DNA from: Pilatotrama ljubarskyi
Lineage: Eukaryota > Basidiomycota > Agaricomycetes > Polyporales > Polyporaceae
Assembly: GCA_022385805.1 (NCBI GenBank)
Contig: MU277677.1
Span: 532,575-596,574 of the forward strand
Reading direction: 5' to 3'
Length of the DNA stretch: 64,000 nucleotides
The notes below the pieces were generated by a model. It searched no databases. It had not been told where the DNA came from and worked only from the letters and a program-made list of their open reading frames with translations. Shown here piece after piece: positions 47,968 to 59,904 of this stretch (positions are counted from its first letter, which is position 1; every line of letters starts with the position of its first letter). The position numbers and the translations under genes are program-made.

Positions 47968-49620
47968 CTACGCGTAGTACATGTCGATGCTGAGCGCGGG
48001 GCCGCCAGCACGGACACGGTCGTCTCCGACAGAGCGAAGTTCACCAGCAGCGAAGCTTTCCCCGGTCGGATCGATGACGGCGATCGACCTCAGATTCGGG
48101 CAGAGCATCGAAGCGTCAGGGCCGCCCTTGGGTTCCAGCGCGGCGAGGAGACCCTCCAGGACTGCGGCAGGGGGCTTCCATATGTGCATCATAGAGAGCG
48201 CCTTGAGGTCTCGTAGAATAGCAGTCCACTGCGCTTCCGACTCGGGCAGCCCCATGGGGCCGCGGCAATCCCGGGTGAACGTAAGAGTTTCCACTTGGGA
48301 GAGGTCCCGGATGGGCCAAGACCAGAACAGAGTGGGGGAGCAGAAGCCTTCGGCCTCATCGATGTCCTCGTCCTCGCCCTCCTGGTAAAGCGGGACGCAG
48401 AGCGAGAAGTCGGCGCTCTCAGCTCCGTATGCGTCGTATGTCCCCAGGACCGTTACCCCGTGGTTCGCGAGGCCTCGCACCTCCAGGTGACGCAGCGCCC
48501 TGGGATATATCAGCCTTCCGACGCGTCGTTCAGCCTCCGGAATGCTGTGGGGGAGGAACAAGTTCGCGACCTTCCGATCAAATAGGGAGAACTCGAAATG
48601 GAATCGAGTGAGTGAAGGCGCGGACGTGCGGATGTAGCGCAGGATGTGATCGAGCGCCTTGTATCCGAGGCCCTCGAAGACGAGATCCCTCAGTTGGTGC
48701 AGGCGAACGACCGGGGGATCTCTGTCGTCCAGCTTCTGATACATTATGCTTATCTCCGACCGCAGAATAAGCACCTCCAGGTCCGGGCAGGAGGAAAGGA
48801 ACCGGATGAGCTGAGCGCTGGTGGGGGGAGCGACGAAGGTGAAACGTAGCTCAAGGTGCTTGAGCCGGAATTGTGACCCTAGAGTGAGGCTTTTCTGGAC
48901 ATACAGCGACACATCTTGCAGGCATAGAGCCGTGAGGAATAGCAGAACGCCGCCGACGCTCGAGGGCAGAACGAGAGACCAGGGGGTCAGCGGCAACCTC
49001 TCCAGAGACCTGGTGTTGGCGACCGATAGATGCTCCAGAATGCGGTGAGATGTTTCCCCGAGATAGTCGAGGAGTACCGTGGAGAGACATACGTCGTCCA
49101 AGGTGATACGTAGTGAACGCAGGCGAGCGACATGAGGTTTGATCAGGTTGAGATTCTGAGAGGTGAGACCGAGGCGCCTGCCTCGCTGGTCAATGACGAC
49201 GTCGAGCGGCAAGGCGAGGGAACGATCGAGGTGGGCCCTCGTAAGGGAGGGATGCGCAATAGCGAACGATTGGTAAAGCGATGGGGTGCCGTGAATGACG
49301 CGGCGCCAGTGAGCGCAGACGCGGGTCAGGATGAGAAGTTGCTGGAGGTTCGTCTGTACGTCGTCCAGGGTCCCCGAGAAAATCATCGTGAGCACTTCGA
49401 CGGGGCACTTGTTCACTGCCGCTCTGGCGTTGAAGTTCGCGGCGAGTTGGAGGAGTCTGAGCACGGGGCGTGGAAGTGTCTGCTTGACGTCACTGCTCGT
49501 ACCCGACTGGGACGGGGCGTGGGGGATGTTGGATGCATCCCGGAAGGGGGGAAGTGCCTGCAGTGCAGAAGCCTGCTCCGCATTTGCTGCAGGGAGGCTA
49601 CCTGAAGTCGGCGCCGCCAT
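47968..49620 (-). CDS. F-box/LRR protein 2
   Basis: Single-exon frame of 550 aa from the Met at 49620; the frame stays open to 49764, where a Met would add 48 residues. The F-box is at about residues 70-115 (NKCPVEVLTMIFSGTLDD with VCAHWRRVIHGTPSLYQSF). It is followed by Leu-rich segments (HVARLRSLRITLDDVCL, LKHLELRFTFV, LIRFLSSCPDLEVLILRSE, LSQVETLTFTRD). It ends in LSIDMYYA. It probably acts as a substrate receptor of an SCF ubiquitin ligase. Same strand as F-box gene 1 and of the same general type, but the proteins share little beyond the F-box. Start 49620 is preferred because the upstream extension is largely encoded by a 19-bp tandem repeat. Confidence 0.78.
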   Translation of the reverse strand: MAAPTSGSLPAANAEQASALQALPPFRDASNIPHAPSQSGTSSDVKQTLPRPVLRLLQLAANFNARAAVNKCPVEVLTMIFSGTLDDVQTNLQQLLILTRVCAHWRRVIHGTPSLYQSFAIAHPSLTRAHLDRSLALPLDVVIDQRGRRLGLTSQNLNLIKPHVARLRSLRITLDDVCLSTVLLDYLGETSHRILEHLSVANTRSLERLPLTPWSLVLPSSVGGVLLFLTALCLQDVSLYVQKSLTLGSQFRLKHLELRFTFVAPPTSAQLIRFLSSCPDLEVLILRSEISIMYQKLDDRDPPVVRLHQLRDLVFEGLGYKALDHILRYIRTSAPSLTRFHFEFSLFDRKVANLFLPHSIPEAERRVGRLIYPRALRHLEVRGLANHGVTVLGTYDAYGAESADFSLCVPLYQEGEDEDIDEAEGFCSPTLFWSWPIRDLSQVETLTFTRDCRGPMGLPESEAQWTAILRDLKALSMMHIWKPPAAVLEGLLAALEPKGGPDASMLCPNLRSIAVIDPTGESFAAGELRSVGDDRVRAGGPALSIDMYYA

Positions 49621-49630
49621 CCAGGTGTAG

Positions 49631-49686
49631 ATGTAACAGGGGTAAGGGTATGTAACAGGGGGAAGGGTATGTAACAGGAGAACGGT
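49631..49686. repeat. 19-bp tandem repeat upstream of F-box gene 2
   Basis: Two full and one partial copy of ATGTAACAGGGGTAAGGGT starting at 49631, 49650 and 49669, just before the chosen start codon on the minus strand. It probably lies in the 5' UTR. Confidence 0.8.
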
Positions 49687-50458
49687 GGTGGTGGATGAGG
49701 AAGAGACGATGAGGGTTTGAGCGGTGGCTAAACTGCAAGTGCAGTTGCGGAGGCGCCTGAGCACGGGTTAACAACTTACGCGAAGGGAAGCGCGCATCGC
49801 TATCCCAAAGGCCTTGCGAGCCCATTGTTCTGCCTTGTCTCTGCCAATTCCCCTGCAGCAGGGGGGTTAACAGGAGGCGTCATCCATTGACTGCAACTGA
49901 GAACTGAAATCAGTCTCAAGCGATGGGTGCGTATATATCTTCATGAAACACTGTCAGAAATGCTGTGACCGCACGCCTGGTCAATGACTCACCGATATCT
50001 TCCTGGCTTCGCAGGCGTTGAGTAGCGAGTACCCCGGTAGGAGACGCCTGCACCAGTACGCGGTTTCTCTGCTCTGGTGCGAGTTGCAGCGGTCAGCGGT
50101 GACGATCATACGCGTCGGCTTATGCGAAAGCAATGCTACTCTTCTTGCGTCGCGCTTTCCCGTGGATTGCTCAGACTGCCTGCTGGTGCGTTAGCAGAGT
50201 CGCCGTCAGTCGTCGCGTTCAACGCGCGTTGGCAAAGTCTAGAGCGCCCGTTGGAGGTCGTTCCCGAGAAAGACGGAGAACGCGCAGCTCTGATTGGACG
50301 GCGGGGGCGGCGCGGTGGCGCGAGACGCGCTCTCCCGATCCCAATATTACCGCGCCCCGCGACTCGTGTGAGTCGTCCTAGGCCTGTTTCTGCGATTGTC
50401 ACTATACAACTCGTATCCGTACAGTCATAGACGCAGACTCGTGCTAGAGTACCACAGG
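49687..50458. other. Divergent intergenic region, F-box 2 / IAH1 copy 2
   Basis: Promoters of both flanking genes lie here. Short frames only; no domain seen. Confidence 0.5.
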
Positions 50459-51492
50459 ATGGCAGCGAACGTGCAAGACGCGATCATGCTGCTCGGGGAC
50501 TCGCTCACGCAGGGCGGGTTCGACATGAATGGGTTTGCTGCAAAGCTCGCGCGTGCGTACGTCCTCTCGCGATACTTACGTTTGCTACGTACTGGAAAGA
50601 CGTCTGAGCTCACCACTTCGTCTCTCTAAAGATGTCTACAATAGGAAGATGGACGTGATCAACCGCGGATTCAGCGGGTATAACACAGATTGGATCCTGC
50701 CCGTCTTCGACCAGGTACGCACTCACGTCCTCGAGACTACCCAATTCGCTGACTGTAGTGATGATGTGCGTCCTCGATACAGTGCTTCGCGACGAAGAGC
50801 GAGCAGCCGCACGTCCCCAAAGTCCGCCTCCTCGTCATCTGGTTCGGCGCCAACGACGCCGCGCCCCCGCCCAAGCCGCAACACGTCCCGCTCGAGCGCT
50901 TCCGTGCGAACCTCCGCAAGCTGCTCTGGACGGTGCGCTCCCCGGAGTCGCCACGGCACTCGCCCGACACGCGCGTGGTGCTCATGACGCCGCCCCCGGT
51001 GAACACCGCTCAGCGCGAGCGCGCACAGAGGGCGAAGAGCCCCCCTAAAGAGCTGGATAGGGAGTTCGAGACGACGAGGCGGTATGCGGAGGCGGTTGGG
51101 GAGGTGGGGAGGGAGGAGGGCGTGCCGGTCGTGGATCTGTGGGGGAGGCTGTTTGCGGAGGCGGGGAGGAGGGAGGAGGGGTTGGAGGAATTCTTGACGG
51201 ATGGGCTGCATTTGAATGAGAAGGGATATGCGGTGGGTGTCTTCAGTTTTCGGAAGCAGACGGGTCGCTGATTCGCGTGGCAGATCGTGTTTGAGGAATT
51301 GGACAAGACGATCAAGAATGAGTATCCGGAGTACCACTATGACAACCTGCAGAGCGTGTTTGTCTAGTACGTGGAGATCATCTAGGTGTTTTTGGCACTT
51401 TGCTAATTCTCATTAGCAGCTTTGATCTCATTGCGGAGGATCCGGACAACTACATGGAACTGACGAAGAAGAGGAGCGCCTTCACTCACTGA
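50459..51492 (+). CDS. IAH1: Isoamyl acetate-hydrolysing esterase-like SGNH hydrolase, copy 2
   Basis: Protein of 260 aa from five exons: 50459-50552, 50632-50714, 50783-51232, 51284-51366 and 51420-51492. It is a paralogue of the gene at 33809: the exon lengths are 94/83/450/83/73 against 94/83/459/83/73, with equal phases. SGNH blocks are IMLLGDSLTQGGF (Ser15), NRGFSGYNTDW, WFGANDAAPP and DGLHLNEKGYA. Thus all catalytic residues are kept. It differs mainly in the middle of exon 3, where NTAQRERAQRAKSPPKELD replaces the acidic segment of copy 1; this could alter substrate access. It sits head-to-head with F-box gene 2 and tail-to-tail with the DJ-1-like gene. Confidence 0.9.
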
Positions 51493-51661
51493 TGTTTCGC
51501 AGGCCACAATGCAGGAGAGCACGTAGACGATATTTGGAGACAACCGCGTAGAAACAGAAACACACTGCATTGTGTACAGATCCAACTGGGCACTACATTG
51601 ATACAAGGTATAGTACTATCGATACAGGGTTGGTAGTCACACATAGATCCTGAAGTCGAGC

Positions 51662-52532
51662 TCAGTGCGCCTTGAGCATCTCTACGAACTTCTGGCCGAG
51701 CGCATTGGCAGCCATGGGGTTCGCGCCCGAGACAACCTCGCGGTCGACGGTGATGCTGCCCGCCTTCTTGTCGGTGCCGGTGAGCATCTCGGCGCCCTCG
51801 GCGGCGAGGGCAGACTCGACCTTGACGGGGACCTCGCCGCCCTTCATCTTCTCGACGAGCTTCTCCTCAGCGTCGGACCACGACGTGAGCTTGTACCCCT
51901 TGTAGGCGAAGCCGGGCGAGTTAGGCGCGTACTTGGTGGAAAGGAGGGCGTACGGGCCGTGGCAGATAGCAGCTGTGTGGCGGCGGTTAACGTACTGCAA
52001 AACGGCGGGGAAAAACGGCCAGGGAGCATACCGGTTGCCTTGTGCTCGTTGTGGAAGTGAAGGAGGATGCGGCCGAGGTCGGGGTTGTTGCCGAGGTCGG
52101 AGATGGGAGCGTGGCCGCCGGGAATGAAGATGCCGGCGAAGGAGTTGAGCTCCTCGTCTGAAATGGAGCTGAAGGGGCGGGGGTTGCGGATGTTGTTCTC
52201 GATCTCCATTTTATTGAATAGCTCCTGGTCCTTGCGCTTGGACCACCAGTTGCCGAAGTAGACGAGGAGGGACTCGGAGAGCGGGTCTACGCTAGGAGAC
52301 TTGCCCGTAGGGGAGGCGAACTGGGAGCGATGAGTCAATACCTGTCTCGGTACAGGAGACTACGAATGGTACTTACGACTACTTCGTAGCCGGCGTCGAG
52401 GATCTGGCCGAGAGGCTTTGCGAGCTCTGTGAGGAAGACGCCGGTGTCTTCTTGAGAGACGGAGCCGTCTGGCTTGTGGACGGGGAACTTGTCAGCGTCG
52501 GAGAGGATGATGAGCACTTTTCCAGCGGACAT
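51662..52532 (-). CDS. HSP31: DJ-1/PfpI-family protein, HSP31-like
   Basis: Protein of 251 aa from three exons: 52377-52532, 52032-52320 and 51662-51972. HSP31-like members are glutathione-independent glyoxalases/chaperones that deal with methylglyoxal and stress, mainly in the cytosol. The N-terminal strand is KVLIILSDADKF. SFAGIFIPGGHAPISDL is the conserved loop. The nucleophile elbow is AAICHGPYALL with Cys152 and His153. GYKLTSWSDAEE and a C-terminal DREVVSGANPMAANALGQKF are typical of the longer class I GATase-like fungal enzymes. The catalytic Cys-His pair and the upstream acidic loop are present, so activity is likely. Nothing nearby suggests a pathway role. Confidence 0.9.
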
Positions 52533-54029
52533 GGTGTTGTGTCAGTTATCGCACTCAGAGAAGTGTTGCGGTCTTATATACTGTCGTGCTATCCATGGGA
52601 GCAGCTTACTGATCCCGCGAGACAAGTATAGTTGCGTGTGGGATGACGTCTGCGATGTGCAGGACGCCACCAGGACGCGGGGGACGTGCCGTGGTGGAGA
52701 GCGAGCACAGGGACTCAGGAGCGGTGGGGCCGCGGCGACGCGCTTGCACCTGCCCTGAACGAACGACGACGCGGTCACGGACGGGGAGTACAAGACGCCG
52801 CTTACGTCAGGAAGCGAACATGGGCCAAACAACGCGCAAACAAAGGCGGGCGTCCCAAAACGGTTGGTTTTCTCGACCGCTGCGACATACAGACGGCATA
52901 TCCCAGCGACGCCCCCTCTTCTCTCGTCCAGCACGTCCCCGACACCACCACACACCGCCCCCGCACTCTCCGAGGATTCTGACCGCGCCGTCCTGGGCAG
53001 CGTCGGAGGGTGGACCCACACACCGCTACATCATTGTTTGGTCCCCCAGCCCTGTTCACTTCTCGTGAGAATCCCGCTTCGCTCGCCAGCGCCCTCCTTT
53101 CCTCCTCGTCCTCTGAGCTGACCCTCATCTCTTCCCCTCCAAGGCGCGGCCTCCTCCGCTTCACGCTCCTTCGTTTCAAGGTTGGTAACTCACATCCAGT
53201 CCTCCCTTCATACCCCGCGTTCTCGCTTCGACCCATCGCTTGGGCATGGCCGCTCGAGTGGCATTCAGGACAGCGCATACGCACTTGGCAGGACCAGTCC
53301 GTTATTGTCGCGGAGCTATATGCGTTAAGAGATTGGTGCATTGAGCATAGGCGGCTCGCGTACGTCCACCCCATGGCTGTGGAACTCCAGCACGCATATA
53401 CGATGCGTCCGCCCACTCACCTCTTTGTGCACTATCGTCGGATCCCTCCCGGGGGCTTGTCGGCAAGGAGACGTCTGCTTGCCCTCGGTAAAGTCCCCAC
53501 TGCAAAGTGATCCCAGGCCAGACCTCCAGGGTGGAACATGTCGCGGCTCCGACCGCTACTTTGTCTCTCTCCGCATGGTTCGCATTTGCCGCCGTGACAT
53601 AACCCCTCCACATGTTTTGCCATTTCGGGCCCACAATCCGTCCCGTCTGTCCGTGCTCCGTCTCGAGACCCCAGCTCCGTGGATGCAGCGGACAATAGCA
53701 TTGATCGAGACTCCTCGTTCCGTCGTCTCCCATCAAGCCCTGCCCGAACATATGCTAATCGTTCTACCACAGCTGCCCGAGTTTACGGTAACAAAGCCTC
53801 ACTTAGCCACCATCGTTGCCTTTGGCCAGATCTGTCTTTGGTTCGTGTTCGTCTCCTTAAATCTTGCTCTCCAACGCTCATCTTCTCCCCACCTTGCGTC
53901 CTCCCGCAACGTCCTCGGTCTGGGTCAATTCGTCCTCATCCTCTGTACTCCCCTTCCTGCGCTACGAATCGCCACGCGAACCGCCACATCCTGTATAATC
54001 TCTGTACTCGACCTTGTACATCTCACGAC
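52533..54029. other. Divergent intergenic region, HSP31-like / CDC25
   Basis: About 1.5 kb holding both promoters and, probably, a long CT-rich CDC25 leader from about 53100 onward. Open frames in it have no domains. Confidence 0.5.
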
Positions 54030-56782
54030 ATGCCTCCAAACCTCCGGCGTCGGCTCTTCGCAGACCACGAGCAAGAAACGCCTCCGCGCCCCGCCAAGAA
54101 GCAAAAGAGAAACCCATCCGACCTCAAGACCCGTGTTCTCAACCGCCAGTTCCAGATGTCTCTCTTCGGTAACTCCAGGTTCAATTCTAGCCACCTTTCA
54201 GTACCGTCATTCCTTGGCGGCAAGAGTTCAAAGCGCGATGCGCCGGTACGTAACGAGATGGAGGAATTCCTCGCCCCGCCCAACGACGCGGACTTGGACC
54301 TCGAGCTCTCGTTTGCATCCACTATGTCTCTGAACTCTCCCGTCCGCGAACCGCAACCTCTCACGCCCGAAAGCGAGAACCCCGACTATGTCCCGATGGA
54401 TATCTCTCCTGCGCCCCCGCGAATGCTCCAGCCTGCAGCAACCCAAGCCAACGTTCAGCCTCTGCAACCCAAGCCGTTCGTGGGCCGACCCCGCGCGGCA
54501 ACCAGCGCGGCGCGATTATTTGGCCGCGACATGAGCAACGGCACCGACTCGACTTCCCAACTCTCCGTGTCCAAGTCTGGCACTGGTACGAGCAGTGGCA
54601 AGCGCCTGCAGCGCGCTGCCTTGCCCACTGAGTGGCTATCGACATCCCGCACGCAGCCCCGACACGATGAGAACGCGTTCAGTCAGGTCAGTTCCGTCTC
54701 AGTTCGGACCGATCGTGATTGCGACGCGCCATTGCCCATTGACTGACATGCCCATCGTCAGCCGCTGGACATCCCGTCGTCGCCATCCGATCGGATGGAC
54801 GTGGATACGTCGTTCAACTTCGCCCCCTCGACGTCCGCCCCCGACGCGCAGACCCCGCCGCTGTCTGCCGCTCCGACGATCACCGCGTTCAACTTCGAAG
54901 TCCCCGCTCCATTGGGCCCGCCCGCGCCCCTCTCCGCGGCGCCCACGGTCACGTCATTCAATAAGCTGTTCTTCGACGCCGTGTCCCCTGGCCGGGACCA
55001 GCTTGGTCTTGAGGACGCCGCGAACATCTCGTCGGTCTCGAGCATCGTCGAAAGCCCGTGCCAGCCCTTCCCGAAGAAGCGCCGCTCGTCCTCGCCCGAT
55101 TCGAAGAGCCTTCGTCGGAGTCACCAGCACCTCTTTGAGGAGGAAGACCACGGATACACGTCTTCGCCAGCGCAGTCCTCGCCGTCGGCCCACAAGCTGG
55201 AGCGCATGGCCAGCAGCTCCTTGCTCGCGAACCAGAAGAAGCCCGCTGGACTGGGGCTGGGAATGCCCCCTGCCGTCGCGCTCAACGCGAACAAGAAGCG
55301 CCCCCGTCGCCCTGCTCTCAGCGCGATGATCCACCCAAGCGACGCGCCGTCATCGAGCTCGCCGTTCCCGCAGACGGCCTACCCCATCGCGACCACCGCT
55401 GACCTGAAGGACGACGTCGAGGAGGTTCCGCAACGTCCGCGCCTCGCACCTGTCCGTCGCGCGTTCTCCGCGATGCTGCCGCCGAGCCTGGTCGAGCAGA
55501 GCATCTCGAGCGAGGACACTAGCTTCGACCAGGACCCGGATATGAGCTCGCCTGCGCAGGCGTACGCGAAGCGCCAGCAGGTGAAGACGATCCGCCGGTG
55601 CGACGGGACGGACGACTTCCGCCCGTTGACGGGCGCGACGGCGCTCATGAAGCGCGATACGGAGGTTATGTCGGGCAGGAGCTCGCGCAGGAGCGAGGAG
55701 CGCGAGGAGAGGAGCCGGACGGTTGCTGAGAGGGAGACGCCTAGGAGCAAGTACCTGAACGGCCTCGGGAGCTTTGGCGATAACGAGGCGTTGGGCAAGA
55801 TCTTGCCTTGCCATCGTGTGCGCGAGGACGGGTTGATGAGGATCAACTGCCAGACGGTACGTTCCTGTCCTCGCTCACGATGAGGCGCAGCCTGGCTAAC
55901 AAGCATTGTTACACAGCTGAACGACCTACTCGACGGCAAGTACAACTCCAGGCTAGAGCGGTTCCACATCATCGACTGCCGGTTCGACTATGAATATCTC
56001 GGCGGCCACATCCCCGGCGCGATCAACATCAACACGACGGCGGGCGTAGAGGAGTTCTTACTCGGCATGTCTGCGAGGAAGCCCGAGCCGTCGACCAGCA
56101 GCGATCCGAACAAGAAGACGATCCTGGTGTTCCACTGTGAGTTCAGCGTTAAGAGAGCCCCGACATTGTAAGTCCGGCCATTTCGTGCTCGCGAGGGATT
56201 GTGCTGATCGCCCGTCCTAGTGCTAAGCACCTACGCTCCAAGGACAGGGCGATGAACAACCACGTGTACCCCAAAGTTCACTATCCGGAGGTGTACATCC
56301 TCGAGGGTGGGTACTCGCAGTACTACTCGGAGTGCAGTCCCCGCTGCCAGCCGTCTGCCTATGTGCGCATGGACGACCCGCACTACGCGGCTTCGCGCAA
56401 GGAGGACCTGGATCAATTCCGCAAAGGCAAGTTCGGGCGGACGAAGTCCTACGCGTACGGCGAGGGCAAGATGCTCTCCATGACGTCTGCGGCCCAGCAA
56501 GTCCAGGGCGTGCAGCCGAAGCGTAACACCGTCCCGAGCGGCGGGCCGAACTCGCTGTTCGCGGCGGCGAACGCAGCGCGCACGAGAAGAGGCGGGCTGC
56601 ATACGCTGCAGGAGGACGGCAGCCCTGGTGGGCACGAGAGCGACGGCGACGATACGGACATTGGCGACAGCCCGTGTCCGCCGCCGAGTAAGGGCGTTGT
56701 GTTCAAGGGCAAGAAGATCGGCCGGGCGCAGCTCGCGAGGGCCGAGACGTACGGGCCAACACGCATGGCGATGGGCTATTAA
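54030..56782 (+). CDS. CDC25: M-phase inducer phosphatase Cdc25
   Basis: Protein of 854 aa from four exons: 54030-54686, 54762-55856, 55917-56167 and 56221-56782. Cdc25 removes inhibitory phosphates from Cdk1 and drives entry into mitosis in the nucleus. The first ~560 residues are a regulatory region rich in SP/TP sites and basic patches (PFPKKRRSSSPDSK; RRPALSAMIHPSD), as expected for kinase control and 14-3-3 binding. The catalytic rhodanese-like domain spans about residues 585-735: FHIIDCRFDYEYLGGHIPGA, then the active loop HCEFSVKRAP with Cys658 and Arg664. After it come VYPKVHYPEVYILEGGYSQYY and the acidic C-terminal tail DGDDTDIGDSPCPPPSKG. The intron at 56168-56220 interrupts the codon just after the active loop. 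Confidence 0.95.
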
Positions 56783-58252
56783 AATTTTCTTCCTGTCTTC
56801 AGTCTTCTCCGCCCTCGCCTCCCTCTTTCATCCGTCCAACCTTTGTTCGCCATGAAGCTCACGCCGCCAAGAGAAGGAGAACGTCGCATACGCCACTCAT
56901 CGCAATCACTCTCGATATGATCTGTTGTCGAACCCGCTACGCCTGTCCGCCCCGCTATGCCTCATGGAGCACCTCTCACTGATGACGCTCATTATGCCCT
57001 ATGCGTGCCCCTCGTGCGCGAAGCTCTCTTCTAATCGTCACGCTGCCTACGCCCCTCTCGACTCTTTCGATCCTCGTGTCATGTCTTTGGCCGTCGCTCT
57101 CGCGCTCGGCTTACTTCCTGCTTGTCGCGATTGATGTTGCGTCGAGGACAAGAGGCGTCCGCCGTTACTCGAAAACCGGAAAAGCAAGTTCGTCCCCCGT
57201 CTACAGGCAAGAATTTCCTCCCGCCCAGCCTCGCATTGTCTCCTCCCATCTTCAGTCCGATCCACCTCGCACTGGCTGCTGGCACTCATGGCGCTTTCGC
57301 TTCGCTTGCTCGCTGCTTGCTTTGCACGCTATGTCGAGCAGAGTCTCTCATCTACACCTCAACAATTCCCAATCGTCCATCCCTCCGCATCGTCCCTCCA
57401 GCATCTGATCTTCACATCATCTGTTATTCCATATATGTATGTCTATATGGACGGTCATCGACCGACGTGAAGACCCATAACTCAATGTCCCTGCTTCATA
57501 ACCTCCCATTCCGCATCTCCTCCGCTTCATTGTGCCATCATCCTCGTCCCGCTTCTAGTTCTCGCCCGTGTTATATATAATCTATCGCCTCCGTGTTATC
57601 CTTTCCCCGCGGCTGTGGCATCTTGTTCTGTCTTTGTTGTCCTCGACTTTCCTGTGCCTCCCCGCGCTTTCACTCTTCTACGGCATCTTCCACATCTTCA
57701 ACTCTCCTCTTGCACACCCATACCCGGTTCGGACGGCTGTGGACGGGGAAGAGGGGATTACTTAGAGGGGGCGCGCTGTCTTACTGCTCGGACTCTACTC
57801 GTCTCCTGTCTTATCTCCGCTTCATTGTGAATTTTGTTCCGGACAACCTACTCCCATCCCATCCATCATCACCCGTACATCTCATCCCATCGACTACGTA
57901 TCTACCCTCTGTCTAGCATCGTACGCCCGTTGACAATCGACCCAGACCAATTTATCATCATCTGGACCCTGACCTGCACGAAGCTCATCGTCAGCGGATG
58001 CATGCGTATACGTCTCCTCGCGAATGTGCGTGGCCTACTCATGCCTTTTCGTATTGTCGCATGCTTGCGCATATACAGGTTTACATATGAATAATCACAC
58101 TGATACGCGCGCTGATCCTCGTTTGCAACGTTTTCGACGCTGGCACTACACTAGAGCAGGGGGCGTGAACTTCATATACGCACCGCGTGTGGTAGGATAG
58201 ATCTGACTCACCTCGTCCTGGGAACTTGAGTGCTGTTATCGATGCAGCCTCG
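56783..58252. other. CT-rich intergenic stretch after CDC25
   Basis: About 1.5 kb, strongly pyrimidine-rich on the plus strand from about 57000 to 57950. Probably CDC25 3' flank plus unannotated sequence. No domain, tRNA or repeat recognised. Confidence 0.45.
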
Positions 58253-59650
58253 AGGCCTCAGGCCCAGTGAAAACGTGGTCGATTCAGAGCGAATCCTGGC
58301 GATTGAGACAATGGCGTCTACGAGCCAGGAAGATTGTGCGCGAAGAATCTGGGTTTTCCGGCGCTGAATATATGTTGACGGCGGTTCTCATGATTGTCGT
58401 TGTTCTCATGTGTTCCGAAGGGCTGCCGGGGCGATTTACAGAGATTTTTCGCGACTTATGGACATCTCCTCAACGTGCTTGACTGCGAGCGACTCGTGCG
58501 ACTCGTATGAAGCTACTTTCCCACGCAACGCTGGATATGAGTGTCGCCAATGCTGTACTCGTGGGGCTTGTCTTTTGCTGCCACGTCCTCTGCAATTTGC
58601 AGTTTTCTGCCTTCGCCGACACTCTGCCTTGTCTCCGTCTGCGATCGCCCTCATGCTATCCCCTGCCATGCATGTTCCCCCTGTGTACCCTGGGCCTGTA
58701 CTTGTAGTTCTCCGTCTTCGTATTCGGTCTTATCGGTTGTCGTGAGCACAACCTGAGTATGGTGAGTCACGTAGGTGGACGGGAGGTTGTGGTACTCACC
58801 CTCTGTTGCGCCTTGTATAGCATGTTTGATGCTGTGCACCAGTAATGCACATTGTGAGAAGGTGAGCATTACCGAGCATATTTCTCGATATTGACCATTT
58901 CACGACCTGCTTGACAGTCCACGGCACCTGTAACTTCAGCGACAGCAGGATGTGGTAGCTACCGCAGGCGTCCTGGCAGGTACAGTCATGCATGTCCAAG
59001 TCAAGCTGCTCATCGACACTGAGATAAAGCCTATCTCTAGCATGATCTCTCGACAGTTACCAGGCATTTGAGTTTGCTGGCAAACTCAACGTCGCTGATA
59101 TGTCCTGGACAGTCAATGTGAGTGGTCTCCGTAGTAGGGTGTGTCTATCAGGCTCATCGGCACACACAAACGTGTTCATCATCATGGTCTGTGATACACC
59201 CGGAGCCTGCAGTTCGCTTGCCATGGTGGTGGGACGACTGCGTCCGGAGCCGAAGGGCGACCGTACTAGTAGTAAGTCGAGATCAAAGAATACTGTTGGA
59301 TTGGTACCCTACGTATAGCTACCACACCGTACATAGTCTAGTACCGGATATATATGACTTGTATAGTGAGCAATACAGCGCATTTTTGTCTACTACCGTG
59401 CGCGACCGCAGTGGGCCGATCGCATAGAATCGCATAGAATCAGGAAAGCGCTGCAAGACGGGGCAGAGCGCGCGGACGCTGGGCGATTTGGGAGTCACAG
59501 GTGCTCGGGAAATCCCTGTGAAGCTCGGTCACTCTACTTTAGTCTCAAAATCGCGAATCTCAGCGACTCTACACGATTCATCAACGGGGTGTTTCCGCAA
59601 TCGCTGTGACTCGCCCTAAATCGACCACGTTTTCACTGGGCCTCAGGCCT
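58253..59650. mobile_element. 1.4-kb non-autonomous terminal-inverted-repeat element
   Basis: The ends are inverted copies of each other. The left end, 58253-58293, and the reverse complement of the right end, about 59611-59650, share GGCCCAGTGAAAACGTGGTC (exact) and the flanking AGGCCT-AGGC and GATT-AG-GCGA with few mismatches. Similarity fades after about 45 bp. The interior has no transposase and only short frames. No clear target-site duplication is visible, so the exact ends may lie a few bases either side. The superfamily is unknown; it differs from the TA-flanked MITE at 9245. Confidence 0.7.
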
Positions 59651-59904
59651 CAAGCTCAAGTGCCAGAGCTAACTGTGCGGACCACTGTCCGCCACCCCAT
59701 CGACCCCTCCCCCTAGCGTCTGGTGTCGAGGAAATCGCCGTCACGTATGTCGTTCTCTACATTTGTCGAGTTGTCGTGTACTGACACTTTGGTGCCGCCT
59801 TGTACGCATTACAGCGCCTTGCGTACAGCCGTAGCACCGCGCTCCGATTCCTCACAATATACACGATATAGATCTCAGCAATCGCAACCCCTGTCGTACC
59901 CAAG

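Noticed and set aside
53341..54333. 330-codon plus-strand frame before CDC25
   Set aside because: It runs out of frame into the CDC25 start and has no domain; probably leader sequence.
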